A DNA stretch of 64,000 bases, from the NCBI GenBank assembly GCA_008711295.1, contig VUYV01000046.1, forward strand, positions 603,997 to 667,996, in the 5' to 3' direction. Below, piece after piece: positions 12,311 through 26,029 of the stretch. The position numbers and the translations under genes are program-made. The notes under the pieces were generated by a model that worked only from the letters and a program-made list of their open reading frames with translations, did not search any database and had not been told where the DNA came from. Position 1 is the stretch's first letter. Every line of letters begins with the position of its first letter. The stretch comes from Anarhynchus alexandrinus (Eukaryota; Chordata; Aves; Charadriiformes; Charadriidae).

Positions 12311-13090
12311 CTATTCATCAGAGCAATAATAAAATAGCTACCACATTTTTTATTAACATCCGACGATCTGACAAAGTGCTGCTCCAATGGGAAAGGATGA
12401 AACTGTTTTAACTGGGAGGTACTGCAATATAGATAACCAGTTAGCCAGTCACCTTCAAGTGTCAGATTAGCCAACTTTTGGATCTTCACTTCTGAATACT
12501 TTTTTTCCCCTGCGTGCTGTTCCATGCAGTGAGGCTTGGAAGGCGATGTGGAAACCTGCTGCCATGGAGAGGAATTCAAATAGACACAGATAAAGGACGA
12601 GGAGAGAATAGCAGGAGAAAATGCACCTGGGAAACGATGAGACGTCCGTAAGGATGGTTTTTCAGAGAATAGTGTTGGTTTTAATCTTATAATGTAGAAT
12701 GCACCAGGTTATAGAGCCAAAAAAAAATGCAAACAAGTAATTTTCTACACAGATTTGTTTTATTCCATATCGGTGTCTGTAGTGGTGTTCAGCTGTAGAT
12801 TTGAGGGGATATGGCAGAAGCAGGCTGTAAGAGAAGGCTCTGATTTTCTGCTTCTGGACAGTGTGCTCGTGCTGCTTTCTCTCCCTGGCACTTAAACGTC
12901 TGTGGGTACAATTTGGCTTATATCTAAAATTTTATTGAATAATGAGATATCTTCTCTGTGGCATGAAATGTAAATGGTAATCAGCAACAGAAGGTGATTC
13001 TGCATGCCTTCACAATTAGAGTAATTTTTGCGAGTTTGTCTTAACTGTGACTTTGAATCTTTTTTTGTTTATACCGGTCTGTGTCATTGT

Positions 13091-13360
13091 ATCACAGAAT
13101 GGTTTAGGTTGGAAGGGACCTTAAAGATGATCGAGTTCCAACCCCCCTGCCATGGGCAGGGACACCTCCCACCAGACCAGGTTGCCCAAAGCCACATCCA
13201 GCCTGGCCTTGAACACCTCCAGGGATGGGGCAGCCACAGCTTCTCTGGGCAACCTGGGCCAGTGTCTCACCACCCTCACAGTCAAGAATTTCTTCCTTAC
13301 ATCCAATCTAAATGTCTCCTCCTTCAGGTGTTCTTCACCTCTTGTATATCCTACAGTGTG
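13091..13360 (-). mobile_element. CR1 LINE, short 3' fragment
   Basis: Opens with ATCACAGAATGGTTTAGGTT (the CR1 3' end read antisense) and carries the antisense of the ORF2 C-terminus ([32 protein letters not shown]). It is about 270 nt, of the same variant as the copy at 9773, and frays at about 13360. Confidence 0.92.
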
Positions 13361-14747
13361 AAGACTCATGTTAGTTTAAGAACGTGTTCTCTGTGCACAA
13401 GAAGACAAAGCATGCATTTTCCTTTATGACGTAAACTTGCCATAATATGAAAAAAATAATTCTAAGTATTCTTAGTTTGTGTAGAGTGTGCACATGTTTT
13501 TACAGTTTCTAAATGTTTTCCTTATTTTAATGATTTCTGATGGGACAATGTATTTTCAATGATTTCAAAGCAAAGAAGACTACTGCAACTTCTGTTTGCA
13601 GTGGAATCCTAAGCAGCAATAACTCCTAGCAACTTTTTATCACGTCCCCATGTAAGTCTTGATTGCAGGCAGCCAAATCACTTGCTGAAAGGAAGTTCTT
13701 GTCCTGCTGAAACCAACAGATTGAAATGTTGCAATATTTGCTCTTACTATCATGAGTAGATTGTTAAATATACTTATTTTGGGGAAGGGCTGTAAAGAGT
13801 TTTATGCTTAGATTATGCTGTATTGGCACACCGAAAGGGATGAGGACATTTATTATCAGAATTTCATTGCAGGAATGTGTTAGAGGAGGAAGCATGCAGT
13901 GTATGTCAAACACTGTGGGCTGTTGCTACAGGACAAGCAATAATACAAAATTTAAGGTTCGGAAGTAGTACTTTAAGGTTGAAGAAGGGATGCAAATTTG
14001 GTATAGGTCATGAATCAAGGCTAATTCTGAACCTGCTTTGCTCCGTGATGTACTATTAACTTGAAAAATATGACTGTCACATTGAAAACTGGTTCATTTG
14101 GCTTTTGCATGCATCTTGATAATCAGTGAGGAAATAGGAAACCTTTTTACAGAGAAATCCCTTTAAAACCTTTGGAACAACTCAGAGGTGAATATTGCAG
14201 CATTTAATCAGAGAAGGAGCAGAGTCATGTTCCTTGAGTAAGCCCTTGTTTTGTCTGTAGGACGTGGCTCCCTGGTGAGTGACACTGGTTGCCAGGCTTA
14301 CTTGGAGCAGTGGGGTCTGTGTTTTAAGTACCATGCTGGTGATAAGCAAAGATAAAAGCTGTTGCCAGGGGGTCATGTCAGTGGTTTTGGCAGCTCGTCT
14401 TCTGTCCTCACGTAATTGAGGCTTTCCTTCCTATGGATCTGGACCTGGTAGCTCATCTGCTCCAAGTCTTGATGCTTCAGTCCTCACTGAAGCTTTGAGA
14501 AGGCAGCAGGGTTTTATGTTTGCTTCTGTTACAAAGGTGCTTTGTAAACATCATTTGAAACGTCAGATACTACATTCCAGTTTAGTTCTCTGAGTATTCA
14601 AAAGAGGAAATTCCCCCTTAGTTTTCTGAGTTTGTTTTTGTTTTATCCTTGTTTTTAAGAATGTTTGAAGACATCTTTTGTTTGTGAGGAAATCTCAATT
14701 ATTATTATTATGTTTGTCTCACCAGTTCTCTTTTTCTTGCTTTGCAG

Positions 14748-14835
14748 ATATGAATTGAGAATTCGATATTTGCCAAAAGGATTTCTAAACCAGTTCACTG
14801 AGGATAAACCAACTCTAAATTTTTTCTATCAGCAG
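14748..14835 (+). CDS. PTK2: PTK2 exon E2: F1/F2 lobes, residues 121-150
   Basis: This 88-nt exon completes Lys121 (AA plus A) and reads [16 protein letters not shown], then [13 protein letters not shown], ending in phase 0 after Gln150. It spans the end of the F1 lobe and the start of the helical F2 lobe of the FERM domain. The acceptor is a long pyrimidine tract and TTTGCAG; the donor is GTATGT at 14836. The reading frame stays open about 63 codons into the following intron, which is probably chance. The exon sits between CR1 copies in opposite orientations (13091-13360 minus and 15255-15825 plus). Confidence 0.97.
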
Positions 14836-15254
14836 GTATGTTCAGTTCCACTACTTTTTTCTTTTGCTGGCATCAATTTGGAAAATTCTGGCTTTGTTTA
14901 TGCGGATAACATGTTACTGCAGAAACAGAAATTGGTAAAATTTAAAGTTGTAAATATAAAGGGTATGAAGCGCATGGTACCTTTCTCCTTGAGAAGTGGT
15001 GAGGAATTTTTTGCAAAGACAAGGTGATTCTGCAGTCGTCGTCTTAACTCGGGTAAAATTTACTGTTGTTCAGCTGGCTTCTTGTAGTTATTTCACACTT
15101 ATTAAAATGCTGAATTTCTTTATTTTTGCAAGCACAAATAAGAGGGCAATTTCACTACATCCATGGAATGTTTCTACTTACATTATTAGGTTATTTTCTT
15201 GATTTGAGTATCCCTTATTGATTAGTAAAACTGCATAATAGTAACATTTTCTAT

Positions 15255-15825
15255 TGGTGAGGGAGGTGATTCTGCCCCTCTACTCCACTCTCGTGAGACC
15301 CCACCTGGAGTACTGCATCCAGCTCTGGAGTCCCCAACAGAAGAAGGACATGGACCTGCTGGAGCGTGTCAGGAGGAGAGCCACGAGGATGATCCGAGGT
15401 CTGGAGCACCTCTGCTGTGAGGAGATGCTGAGAGAGTTGGGGCTGTTCAGCCTGGAGAAGAGAAGGCTCTGGGGAGATCTTATTGCGGCCTTCCAGTCCC
15501 TAAAGGGGGCCTACAGGAGAGCTGGGGAAGGACTTTTTACTAGGGCATGAAGCGATAGGACGAGGGGGAATGGCTTTAAACTGGAAGAGGGCAGGTTTAG
15601 ATTGAACATTAGGAAGAAGTTTTTCACTTTGAGGGTGGTGAGGCACTGGCACAGGTTGCCCAGAGAGGTTGTTGAGGCCCCATCCCTGGAGGTGTTCAAG
15701 GCCAGGCTGGACGTGGGCTTGGGCAGCCTGGTCTAGTGGGAGGTGTCCCTGCCTATGGCAGGGGGGTTGGAACTCGATGATCTTCAAGGTCCTTTCCAAC
15801 CTAAACCATTCTATGATTCTATGAT
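15255..15825 (+). mobile_element. CR1 LINE, 5'-truncated with intact 3' tail
   Basis: Starts GTGAGGGAGGTGATTCTGCC and ends with the classic ATTCTATGATTCTATGATT tail at about 15825. The frame 15254-15550 encodes [20 protein letters not shown] and [20 protein letters not shown] from ORF2. It is of the 'GGGGCCCCATCCCTGGAGG...GTTGTTGAGG' variant and nearly identical over the shared part to the inverted copy at 61318-61729, so it is relatively young. Confidence 0.95.
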
Positions 15826-18800
15826 TTTTTATAAATTAAGCACCTAAATCTTCATTTTGTTCACTTGAATAATTTTAACCTGCTTTTAGGCTGGCAAGCT
15901 CAAAGTTAAAACTTCGTAGGGACATCTTGTAGAGGAGTCTGGATGGGAATAGTTACTGTATCCCCTAACTTTAAGAATCCATGCATCTCTGAAGATTCAA
16001 ACCTGAACTTGCGTATTGGCTACTTGTTAGGTGGGTCTTTCCCCATGTCTGGATGGTACGCTGTCCATGTTCACACACTGAAATGTTGTTAGTGCTTAGC
16101 AAACAGCTTGTGTCACTAATGGTGACAGTTTTGTGAACCAGATATTTTTTTCTGTCATAGTTTTAAGCAATACTTTGTACTATTCTATGGAGGATTAGCT
16201 TTAATCTAGATTATTTAAAGGAGTCATTTATGGAGTATCGTCATGATAGAGATGGAATAAGGTGGGAATGAGAGGCAAAGGGAGGGGGCTTGTGAAGTCA
16301 GCTGAAATGGCAGAGTTCAAGAACTGCACCATGGAAGCTCTGGAGTTTTGTTTTGAAATAAGAATTTTTATTTTTTTTTACCCGATGCATTTTGTTGTGT
16401 CAAAGGAACAACAATATGAAGTCCTGATAATGTTACTCAAACCCCAGAGGCTTCTACCAAGGAAAACTATTTCCATGGCCTACTGTTCTTTTTTTTGTGT
16501 GTCTGCCACATACAAAAATATCAAAAATTAGGTTGGTTGCTTGGGACATACCATAATTCTTGAGAAACATCCCCTAAAATTAGGATATAACTGGAGCTTG
16601 TCCAAAGCGTGGCAATCTTCTGCCCTTGTGAACAGACACGTTTGCAGATGAGGAATCGGGAAACAGTAATTCTGATTAAATTTTCTTTTTGTTTCTAAAA
16701 AGAGGAAAACATAATCCTCCCCTTTCTCCAATACTTCATTTGAAAGCTATTTTCTTAAATGTCTTATATCTTTGATTGTACACACACGTGTTTCTGCCTT
16801 AGGTAAATTACTTAATTTTTTTAATGTGTGATGAAATTCTTGTATTGATATATGGTGGAGTTTACTTCCGAGGAGACAATTCTAGTGCAGTGTTTATCTG
16901 AACTTGGCATCTGAACTGATCTGTGTGGTATACTTGTTTCAACCTAAAAATGTCTGGATTGTGGCAACTTCTTAGTACTGCCAGGGGTTCTTCTAGAAAC
17001 AACAAAATCAGGTTCCTCATCTGGAACCTCAGCGGCAGGTGACTTACTTCATACTGGCTTTAAACATAGGAGGTTTATGTTTTCCGTGATGCAAAAGTGG
17101 GTGATGAGCTCCAAAATGATTTCCTGAACTCCATCGTTTACCTATCCAAGAGCTGGGAAGCCCGCGGTGTCCTCTCATGTGTGCTTCAGAACTATTTCTT
17201 TCAAGCAAGGAATTTCAAATGCCAGAGGAATATTTTTTTATCATTTTCTGAGAAACACATTTTTAGTAAATTTGTGGAAATCATTAGAAATAGATACAAA
17301 TGGCTCAGAATAGCAAGAAGGTTTATGAAGGGTGGCAGGAAAGGATATGCAAAGATGACAGCTGCCTGTATCTGACGATGCCCTGAATCTTAGTTCCTTT
17401 ATACAATTAAAATCAGAGGTTCTTGTTTCCTTGCTCTGCACGCTACACCTTTTTTTTTTTCCTCTATTCTCCTTTCTTCTCCACCTTATCATGAGGTATT
17501 TCAAACTCCAGTTCTTCAAAAGTCACTGTTCTTCGTTCTGGGGTGCTGCAAGGTAATTGGGTCGCCATTGCCATGGAAATCAGGTGCACAACTTTTCAGA
17601 GCTGTCGTTTGCTGTCCATGATTCTGGTTTGCTCCGTAAGTCTCACTTGGCCTCTTGAATAAATTAGGACAATTACTTTTATCTGGTAAGGTGTTAAGGC
17701 AACCCCACTGGCTTATGAAAAGAAGGCAGGAGAAGAATCTGTGCAATAGCACTGCATCATAAAACAGACCTAAAACATAGGGGGATGTCGAAAAACAAGG
17801 AAGGATGATTTTTCAATTTCTGTTTCTCTCTCGTCATCATTCCCGCAACATTTTAACATTCTCTTTTGCAAACCACAGCTCACCCTTCGCAATCAGACAC
17901 ATCATCTTGTATATAGGCAAGAACAGCAGAATGTGCATAAATCATACATGCATACATAGATATCTTGTGCTTTCTGCACAGAAATAACTGTGTTAAAGAT
18001 AATGAATGTAGGACCCAGTTACAGAATTAAAAAAAATCCAACAGAATAACACTTCTGTAATCAAATTGGCTTTTGTAGATGTAAAAATCAAATACGTTGC
18101 TGTTTTGTATGTTATAAATGAGAAGAAGATTTTGAGGACCAGATGCTGCCTGTGACTAAATCTTTCTTTTCAAGATGAGGCTGAGAACCTACGACTAATT
18201 TGATAACGTCTAAACACATGTCTGACTTACTAAAAATGTACATCAAATTTAAAAGTTCATGGAGAAGGAAAAGAAATATGGTGACCTCTGTCACCCATGA
18301 ATTGTCCATGGATTTTAGAAAATGTAATTATTTTCTTGAATTTGAGTTGCAGAGTGGCAGCGTTGTTGAAAAAGAAGCTGAAAGTTTGAGGAACAGACTG
18401 AATCCTCAAGTGATCTTCATCCTCCAGAAAAGCAGAGAACATTTGTAAAGATAACAAAATGTTACCTTAATCGCTGTCAACAGACACAGTTTATTCATAC
18501 AGTTAACCCAAACCACAATTATCGGGCTGTTAAACTGAAAACTGGCACACGTTTGTAACTTCACATGCATGACTACTCCCATTCACGTCAATGAGTGCAT
18601 TGCCCTGTAAAAATTGGTGCAAGCGTTTAAGTCTTCCCAGCTTGGTCTTAATATGTGAAATCTTTTTTTTTTTTTTTCTCCCCTTAATTTTGACTATTTT
18701 AAGGATGCTGTGACCTTTCTTTGTTTTGGATATGTTCTTTTTTTTCAAGAGTCTTGAACAAATCACGAACCTATGACCAGAACTGTTTGTAGCTTGACGT

Positions 18801-20618
18801 ACAGCCGTTTTAATCGGGGGCAGTCATTCCGCCATCTGCAGTGGGCGTAAGCTGTTCTAATTGGAAGTATAAAAGCAGGGCACTTAACGAGACTTTTCGT
18901 GAGAGTGCCCCTGGTTTGCAATCTGTACAGCAAAGGATTAAAATTAGTGTGTGTGAGGGGACACACACCATGGAACTTGTTTGTAACGTCGGAATTAGTC
19001 ATACTAATATTGATACTGTGCAGTTTGTGGAAGCATCTGTGTTTCAGGCTGTGCTTCAGCTTTGAGATGTGAGGTGGGGGAGAGGCTGATGCTCAGGCTG
19101 TTCCTCTCGATTGGAGGAGTTGTGTGTTCAAGACATGTCATTTTACGTCCCAGTTGAGAGCTCTGATCAACAGACTAATGCTAGAAATGTGTCTCTTTTA
19201 CTGGTCTGTTTGGAAGGTGTCAAAGGTAGTGGATGACAGGTCTTCAGAGGTGTCTTCTCTTTTTTTCATTAAGTGGAACATTTGGGTGGTGATGCTGCAT
19301 TGACTGCGTTATTCCCCCGGGCCCAACTGCTTACAATTTCAGCCAAATTAGGCAAATTGGCACCCACCCAGTGCTGTTTGAATTGTGAGGTTAAAGCATT
19401 AAAAAAATCAGGAAATGCCAGATTTATGGTCGTCTGCACAGTTGGCAGATGCTTGCTGCGTGGGTTTTATGTGCCAGCCTTCAGTGGCGTCCCTTTGTGT
19501 TGTGTGCCCAAATCTGAACCAGTGTGAACTCTAACCCCATCCCCAAAACCTTAAATGTGAAGTACACAGGATTGCTGAGTGAAAATCCTGTAAGTTAATT
19601 TGTTTAAATAAGTAGCCTCCTTTTTTTTGTTGACTGTTTTGTAAATCTCAATAAAGATAATCTGTCTTTTGTATCCATTTTTACCATTTTTCAAAACTTC
19701 AGAGGAAACAAGCATAAGGGTACAAAAGGAGAATTAAAAATTGGAGGGTTTTGAGTAATGAAAATAAGACTTCGCATTTTTCCTGTACTTTTTGGGAGCA
19801 TTTCCAGTTGCTTTAAATATGTGTTGGTGAAATTCATTGCGAGTGTCTTCCTTTCCCTCTGTTCCAGTGACATGGCTGTTGGGAGGTGGAAATAAAGGGC
19901 ACAGGCTTTTCTCTTTTCCCTTAAGAGCTGAGTGAGGACCAAAAGCCATATCTCACATCAAGATAGCATACAGCTTTTAAAAACATTCATATAATGAGAA
20001 TCAGACGTAAGCTACTCAAATTGCCTTCCTTTTATTGTGGGACAAGAGCCTGCACACATTTATCCTTGAATAACGTGTTAGCCTCCAGTAATTGGAGATG
20101 GTTTATCCCTTGATGAAAAGGGAGTAAGCATCTGTACAAGAGTGGGGGGGAGAAGCAGCTCGTAGGCATCAGCCGTTCCATTGTTGCTGTCCTCATTCTT
20201 CAAACAGAAGACTTTTAAAGTAATTTGGGGTGCTTTTTAGATCCCAAAGTACAAGAAAAGGTCGGGTTTGTCAGCGTAGAATTTATCTCTGTGCTGCCTT
20301 GTTTAGCCTGCGGCGTTGGAACTGCCCTGGAGGTGTACATACAGATAATAGAGGAGACCGTAGAGAGGAGACCGTAGGATTGGACCATGTTTTGGGTTTG
20401 CTTTTTGAAACGAGCCAAGGTCTGTGTAATGCACAAGGCAAAGGAATTGCAAGCAGAGAGAGGATGATCTAAGTTAGGGCAGGTAAATGACGTTCTGCAA
20501 AAATCAAGCGGAATTCTGTGCCACGGGGATTCAGTGTTTCACCAGACAAGTACAATGCAGGGTCATTTTCATAAGAAAACTGTTTTTAAAAAGAAAAGAG
20601 GAAAAAAGTCATACTTGT

Positions 20619-20631
20619 NAAAAAAAAAAAG
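20619..20631. other. undetermined base beside an A-run
   Basis: Position 20619 is N, followed by A11, then GAAAAA. This is probably a sequencing uncertainty in homopolymer length. Open frames across it are not real. Confidence 0.95.
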
Positions 20632-23600
20632 AAAAATCTCTAAAGAAAGAGGAGGAAAAGTTTCTTGTGGACAAATGGCAATTTTTTGCTCTGTCTCTGC
20701 AGTGTTTGTGAAGACAGTGTTAATGCCTAAAATGTATTTCCTTAAATGAAAAATCTCTTTTATATTGTAGCAGATAAATGCATCATGCAAGTTCAGTTAT
20801 TTTTATAACACTGTCCCCCAACATGTAGGAAATTTCAAGTCCAGGCAATTACTGTAATAACTTAATCATTAAAGTTTTATAAGGCTTAGGTGCGTGAGAT
20901 ATAATTTGAAGTGCAGGCTGGGAATTAGACTCTTTAACCTAATTAAATAACAACATCTCTTATACCCTAATAAAAATAGGAGACCTAAAGCAAATGACTT
21001 TGACAGGAAGAGCTTTGAAGAAAGTCAAGGACGCAGGGACAAAAGCTGGCATTGTTCCTGACATTGGCAGCCTGTTTAAAACAAAAAAAATAAAACAAAA
21101 AAATATCTTTCAGGAAGAGTTAATGGTTGACACATAAACTGTGCCCTAAAGGGAAGTGGTAAGAAATGTAAGAATTGCAGCTGCTTAAAAAGATATTAAT
21201 TTTTTTTTAAAATTATAACATTATCAATCAAACTGAACATCACCTATCTGCTCCTTACAGCTTGTAAAAGTAATTATAGGCGAAGTATCCTTTACAGGGG
21301 TTGGTTTCTTGATATTACTGAAATTCACAATTTCCTCATGAAGTACTCATTTTTTAAAGTTGATTTACACTCTCAAAACTACGCTGATGTTCTTTTTTAG
21401 AACTTGCTGTTTGTAGCGTTGTGTAGCTACTTTGGTATCTTCCAAATCTGGGTCAAATGTCTGCTTTCTGTTAGCAGTGCTGTATGATAGGAATGTGAAA
21501 TGTACTTGTGTTCCTAAATACCTCTTAAATAGTCAGCCACGCTCAGTCCAAAGAAAAACGGCAGCTTTGATTTAACATTTCCACCTGTCAACCAGAGTGG
21601 TGAAAATACTGCCTGTGGGCTTTCTTGCAGTCATTTGTGAATTACTCTTGATTCAAGAGGATAAATTTAAAATGCTCAGGACAGGTTTCCATCTACTGAT
21701 GCATGGATACATCTTGGTTAGTAATCTTGAACAAAATGTTGTTCTCATTAGTGTATTAAGTTGTATATAACACGCACCAGACCAAAGGAAAAAAAAAAAA
21801 GTTGACTCACGTTGATGCTTGGACTCATTTGTCCTCAAAAAGCAAAATTCTGTGTCAGAGAGGAGAAGTATAAAATTAGCTGTTAGCAAGGCGTGCTTAG
21901 TAGGTTGAGTACTATATGGCTCCCAAGAGTATAGTCCTACTTTATGGAAGATCTGAGGGGCAGCAGTGTATATTGCAGTGACATCTGGAGATCAGCCCGC
22001 TCGGACAGAAGGGATCATTTTTAGCCATTCTGTCCCTAACAATGCCTCATCAGAAGTTGATTTCCCCCCCACCCCATCTCTAATGCCCTTATTATTAACA
22101 GAGCAGCTTCCAAAATTAGTTAGAGATGTCAAAGTTCACCTCTAGATAATACAGAGACTGTGACCTTGGAAGACGAAGAGGAGGAGCAGCTGAGGGCAGA
22201 TGGCGAATGAATGTTATCCTGATACTGAATCGGTGCTTTTAACTCCTCTAAAAAGGCCAATGCCTTAATTTTCACTAATGTAGATTTAGCTTCTATAATA
22301 AGTCTAATATCATCAGATGGGTAAACAGGGGTGGAAACACATGTGTGTTCCCCTCCTGTGCATATTTTAAAAACTACCATTAGGGTCATTAAGATGGCTC
22401 CTAAAAGTGCTGATGACATTAGAAGCGTGCTCTGGGCTTCTGTGCATATGGTACTTCATTCAGAGCAGACAAGGCACAAATCTTTGAGGGTTAATTTTGC
22501 ATAAGACTTCTGAAGCTGTAGTAACGTGGGTTGGGACCCTTCTCTTTCAGGCTGAGTATTCTGAGTCTGTAGTGAAGAAAATTGAGTGTCCTACAGGAAC
22601 TTGCTGGTGGTGAACGAGGGTGGACTGCTATGGAAAGTTGGAGGAGCCATCTCCTTTTGCAGTTAGGTGATTACAGACAGAAGCAATTCTATAGGGTGAC
22701 TGTTCAGCGTTCACCTAATGGTGTATCTGTTGCAGGGTACGCACAGCATTTCTGTGGCGTGTTGAACGGTACGAGACAGATTACAGAATATTGGAGATAA
22801 TTATGTCTGATAGGGTGCGATGGAAGAGCTGTGTCGTGGATCATGGTGGACTTCCATGTGGTACCTGCTGCAAGCGTGGAACAAAAAGGAGTAGGAACGG
22901 GCCTGCTCTGAACACCGAGCAACTTCGGTCATTTTGGGTGTGAAATTGTGGGGAAAACAAATGTGGTATATGCTTCAGTCGTTGTCTTGGTCACATAAGT
23001 AGTTGCTGAAGACCAGCTTTTCCAATGGATGTATTGAAGTGTTCTGGACCTTCATGTTACAGAGGCCAGAATTTAAGAGTTGGTAAATTACAGGAAAAAA
23101 CTTCATTGGAGTTCCGTAGGAGCGTTGTCACCAGAAGTGTTGTGTGTTAGTGTATAATGAAGATCCTGATGAGCAATTTCTGTGGAGGCTGAGAGTGAGC
23201 TATCATACACAAAAAAACAAACACCAAAATACCTTCGGGTATTAGAAATTAAATGTTTAAAAGCGGGTGCTAGAACACACCTGAGCTGTTAAAAAGGAGA
23301 ATAAATAAATAATTATTGCAGAAACAGGAAGGTTAAGAGGAAGGTTGTATTTGTTAATATAAATATCACTAAGCACAAGTACATCATTTCTGAATATAAA
23401 AAACACCAGCTAAAAATATCTGGATAGAACAAATGGATAAGGGGAAGATGATGTAATGTGAATATTTGTTTTCCATGCTTCGTTAAACGTTTATAATTAT
23501 GATTCTTATGCTACTTACTAAATGGAGTACAGAAGACATTTTGTTTCTTTGTTTGCTTACCTAAATATCTTATGTGTTGTGGTGGTGATATTTCTTTTGG

Positions 23601-24116
23601 TTATGCGCATAACTTTCGGGGGGACTTAATCACCAAAGTGCTGTTTAAATACAGTTTTCAAAGCAATACCAATTTGAAAGAGAAATAAATTAAAAAGGAC
23701 TAAGTTGTGTAAGTAGGTCATAGACATTGAAAGTAAAGCAAGAGAAATAGATTGCTTATTTTTAAACTGTCCTTCTGAAAAATTGGAGATTATCCTGTGG
23801 GAAATTTCTTGGTAACATTAAATGAACTTGGAAAGCCAGCGCAGTGGCTAATTATTGGTATTCGCCCTTTTTGAGACATCATTTGATAGTACTGTTGCTA
23901 AAGAATTTCCACAGTAGTTGCGCTTGAAAAGAGAACTCAATAGAAAGTTTGATTTTATTTTTTTTTTTTAATTTCTAAGGATATGAACAAATTTAAACCT
24001 AAAATATATTTTTAAGACACAGCAAGTAGGTTTTTTTAAATCCTTAAATTCCTGGCAAGCATTCAGTACTAACTTCAGAATTATTTTACTCTTGTTCTTA
24101 ATAAAGAAATTTGAAT

Positions 24117-24146
24117 CCAGTGCGGTGTTTTTATGAACTGCACTGG
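24117..24146. repeat. short hairpin, 10 bp with one wobble
   Basis: CCAGTGCGGT (24117-24126) pairs with ACTGCACTGG (24137-24146), one pair being G-U in RNA, around a 10-nt loop. It is too short for a miRNA precursor. Confidence 0.5.
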
Positions 24147-26029
24147 CAAGATGGCTTGTCAGCCTGAGTGAATGTTTTTCTGAAATACTGCAGCTGCATT
24201 AAAAAATAGTGTGCAGAAAAATGAAGCAGATGGCTTTTGAAAGTAGCAGCTGGTATATAAAATACGAGGCCTGTGATAGATTTCTTCTTAAATCATGTGT
24301 GCTAGCGTAGGGCTATTCTCTGATTTCCCCATCTTCACAAACATGGGCTTTCCTCTGTCCCCAGTTTTTATTTTAAATTATACCAGCTGGAATTTGCTAG
24401 CCATTTATATAGCTAGGAGAGTTCCCATTATTTCCTAGTAAATTTTGAGAAGTTAGAAGTTACACCATCAGTAATTCGCCCATTAAAGTAAAAAACAAAT
24501 ATTTAAAAAGTCTGACATCAGAAATAAAACTGGGCTTTTGTTTATGTGCCTTTCTTCCTTGTGGAAAAAGCTGATTAGTTCATGGTTCAGTGTTCACTTC
24601 TTTTCTTTTCTTATGATTTAGGAGTATCTTTGAACTTACACTGCTCAAAAGACTAGAGACAGAAGAGAGATTTTTGTTCTGGCTAACTGATGAAGAATAG
24701 TGATGAAAAAAAAAATTTAAAATATTGGTGAGAATAGAAGGTAAATAAACAAAGTGAGTGTTTGCTGAGTATCAGGACATTAGTATGTCAAGAAATACAT
24801 TGTGGCATGGGATTATGTTGAACTTCGAAATTCTTGTTTGTTATAAATACTGCCGCCCTTTCCAAGTATGTATTCATTGAACACGGGTAGTGCATGTTGG
24901 GGGGGAGTGACAGTTTGTTTCACTTTTTATTTTATCAGGACACGTAGAAGACTTCTTTTTGCTACCTCCGGGAGGTGCGTTTATGCTTGGCATTCAAATT
25001 TTCCACGTATTGCATCCCTTGTAGACTGTTTGTAGCTGTTGTGACCAAGAAGCTAACTACAGATGTGAAGCGTAGGTCACACTTTCTTATTCTCCAGACT
25101 GGGAGCAAATCCGAGTCCTGTTACTTCTTCTAATGCTGACATTGTAGTAGTACTCATCCAGAAGCCTGAAGTGGTTTGCATTTTCATTATACTATGTTTA
25201 ATGGGACCTAAATAGACTAATCCTTTCCCTCCCAAAGCATACACCTGCTTGACTGTAAATCTGATTTAAACTTGTTAGAACATATACCAAAAAAAAATCT
25301 GAGGGAAGAGGGGCTTGAAATCACCACAGCAAGAAATTGCAGCAAGAAAATATTTTTGTCTCTGGTATCCTCCTTTAAAGTGTTTCCCAATATATTTTTC
25401 TCTGGAAGTGCAAATAAGCACATTCTGCTAGAATACAAAGTGGGTAAGTGGAAGCAAGCGCGTTGCAAGCAACGTAAACCAAAGTGATTCAGTTAAGACA
25501 TGACATTTTGGGATTTTTATTGTTACCAAATGAAAAGTATATAGACTTTTAGCTGTATAATGCTTGAATTCATAATCCTAGTGTAAATCTAAGTGTTTGC
25601 CTTCTTAATCTTTATGCATTTTTATTGCTAAAACGTTGTGGCCATGAAGCATTTGAGATGACTACAGGCTTCACGTAGTCTTACTGTTGCCAGAGGCATC
25701 TGGTCTCTAGCATGTGGCGTAACTGAAGTAATGCCGCGCAGGTTTGGCAGGAGAACTTTACAGGCTTCATTGGGTTGGTGGAAATCAGTAGGGGTTGCTG
25801 CTTTGTTGTTTCTTGTTTGGCTGGTTGATTTTTTGGGGGGTGGCTTTTTCAAAACCAGGTTTGTGCGACAAGTTTATATAAACTAGTGTTGTCTCACAAA
25901 CTAGATAAAAATAAGTTATGTTAAATAGCATCCTACAATTTTTTCTGATTTAGCTTTTGGAGAGATCCCATTCTGAACAACTAAAATGGGGAGCAGAACA
26001 ACAACAGTGGTACTTGATCTGCTTGAAGA

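Larger units (their letters stand above)
5675..14747 (+). other. PTK2: PTK2 intron E1-E2 (9.1 kb)
   Basis: A GT-AG intron (GTAAGA ... TTTGCAG). It contains three CR1 copies (9773-10380 minus, 11618-12066 plus, 13091-13360 minus), a broken LTR (11300-11617 and 12067-about 12310) and a hairpin at 10528-10551. The stretches 5675-9772 and 13361-14747 show no exon, RNA gene or recognisable repeat; 8930-9700 has a pyrimidine-rich, possibly old-repeat texture that I cannot classify. Confidence 0.85.

Noticed and set aside
12050..12579. Long minus-strand frames rich in Arg, Glu and Gly
   Set aside because: They follow the GC-rich LTR-like patch, are compositionally biased and cross into plain intron.
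22129..22419. Minus-strand 96-codon frame with a signal-peptide-like start
   Set aside because: No recognisable family, a low-complexity Ser run at the end and no splice or promoter context; most likely chance.
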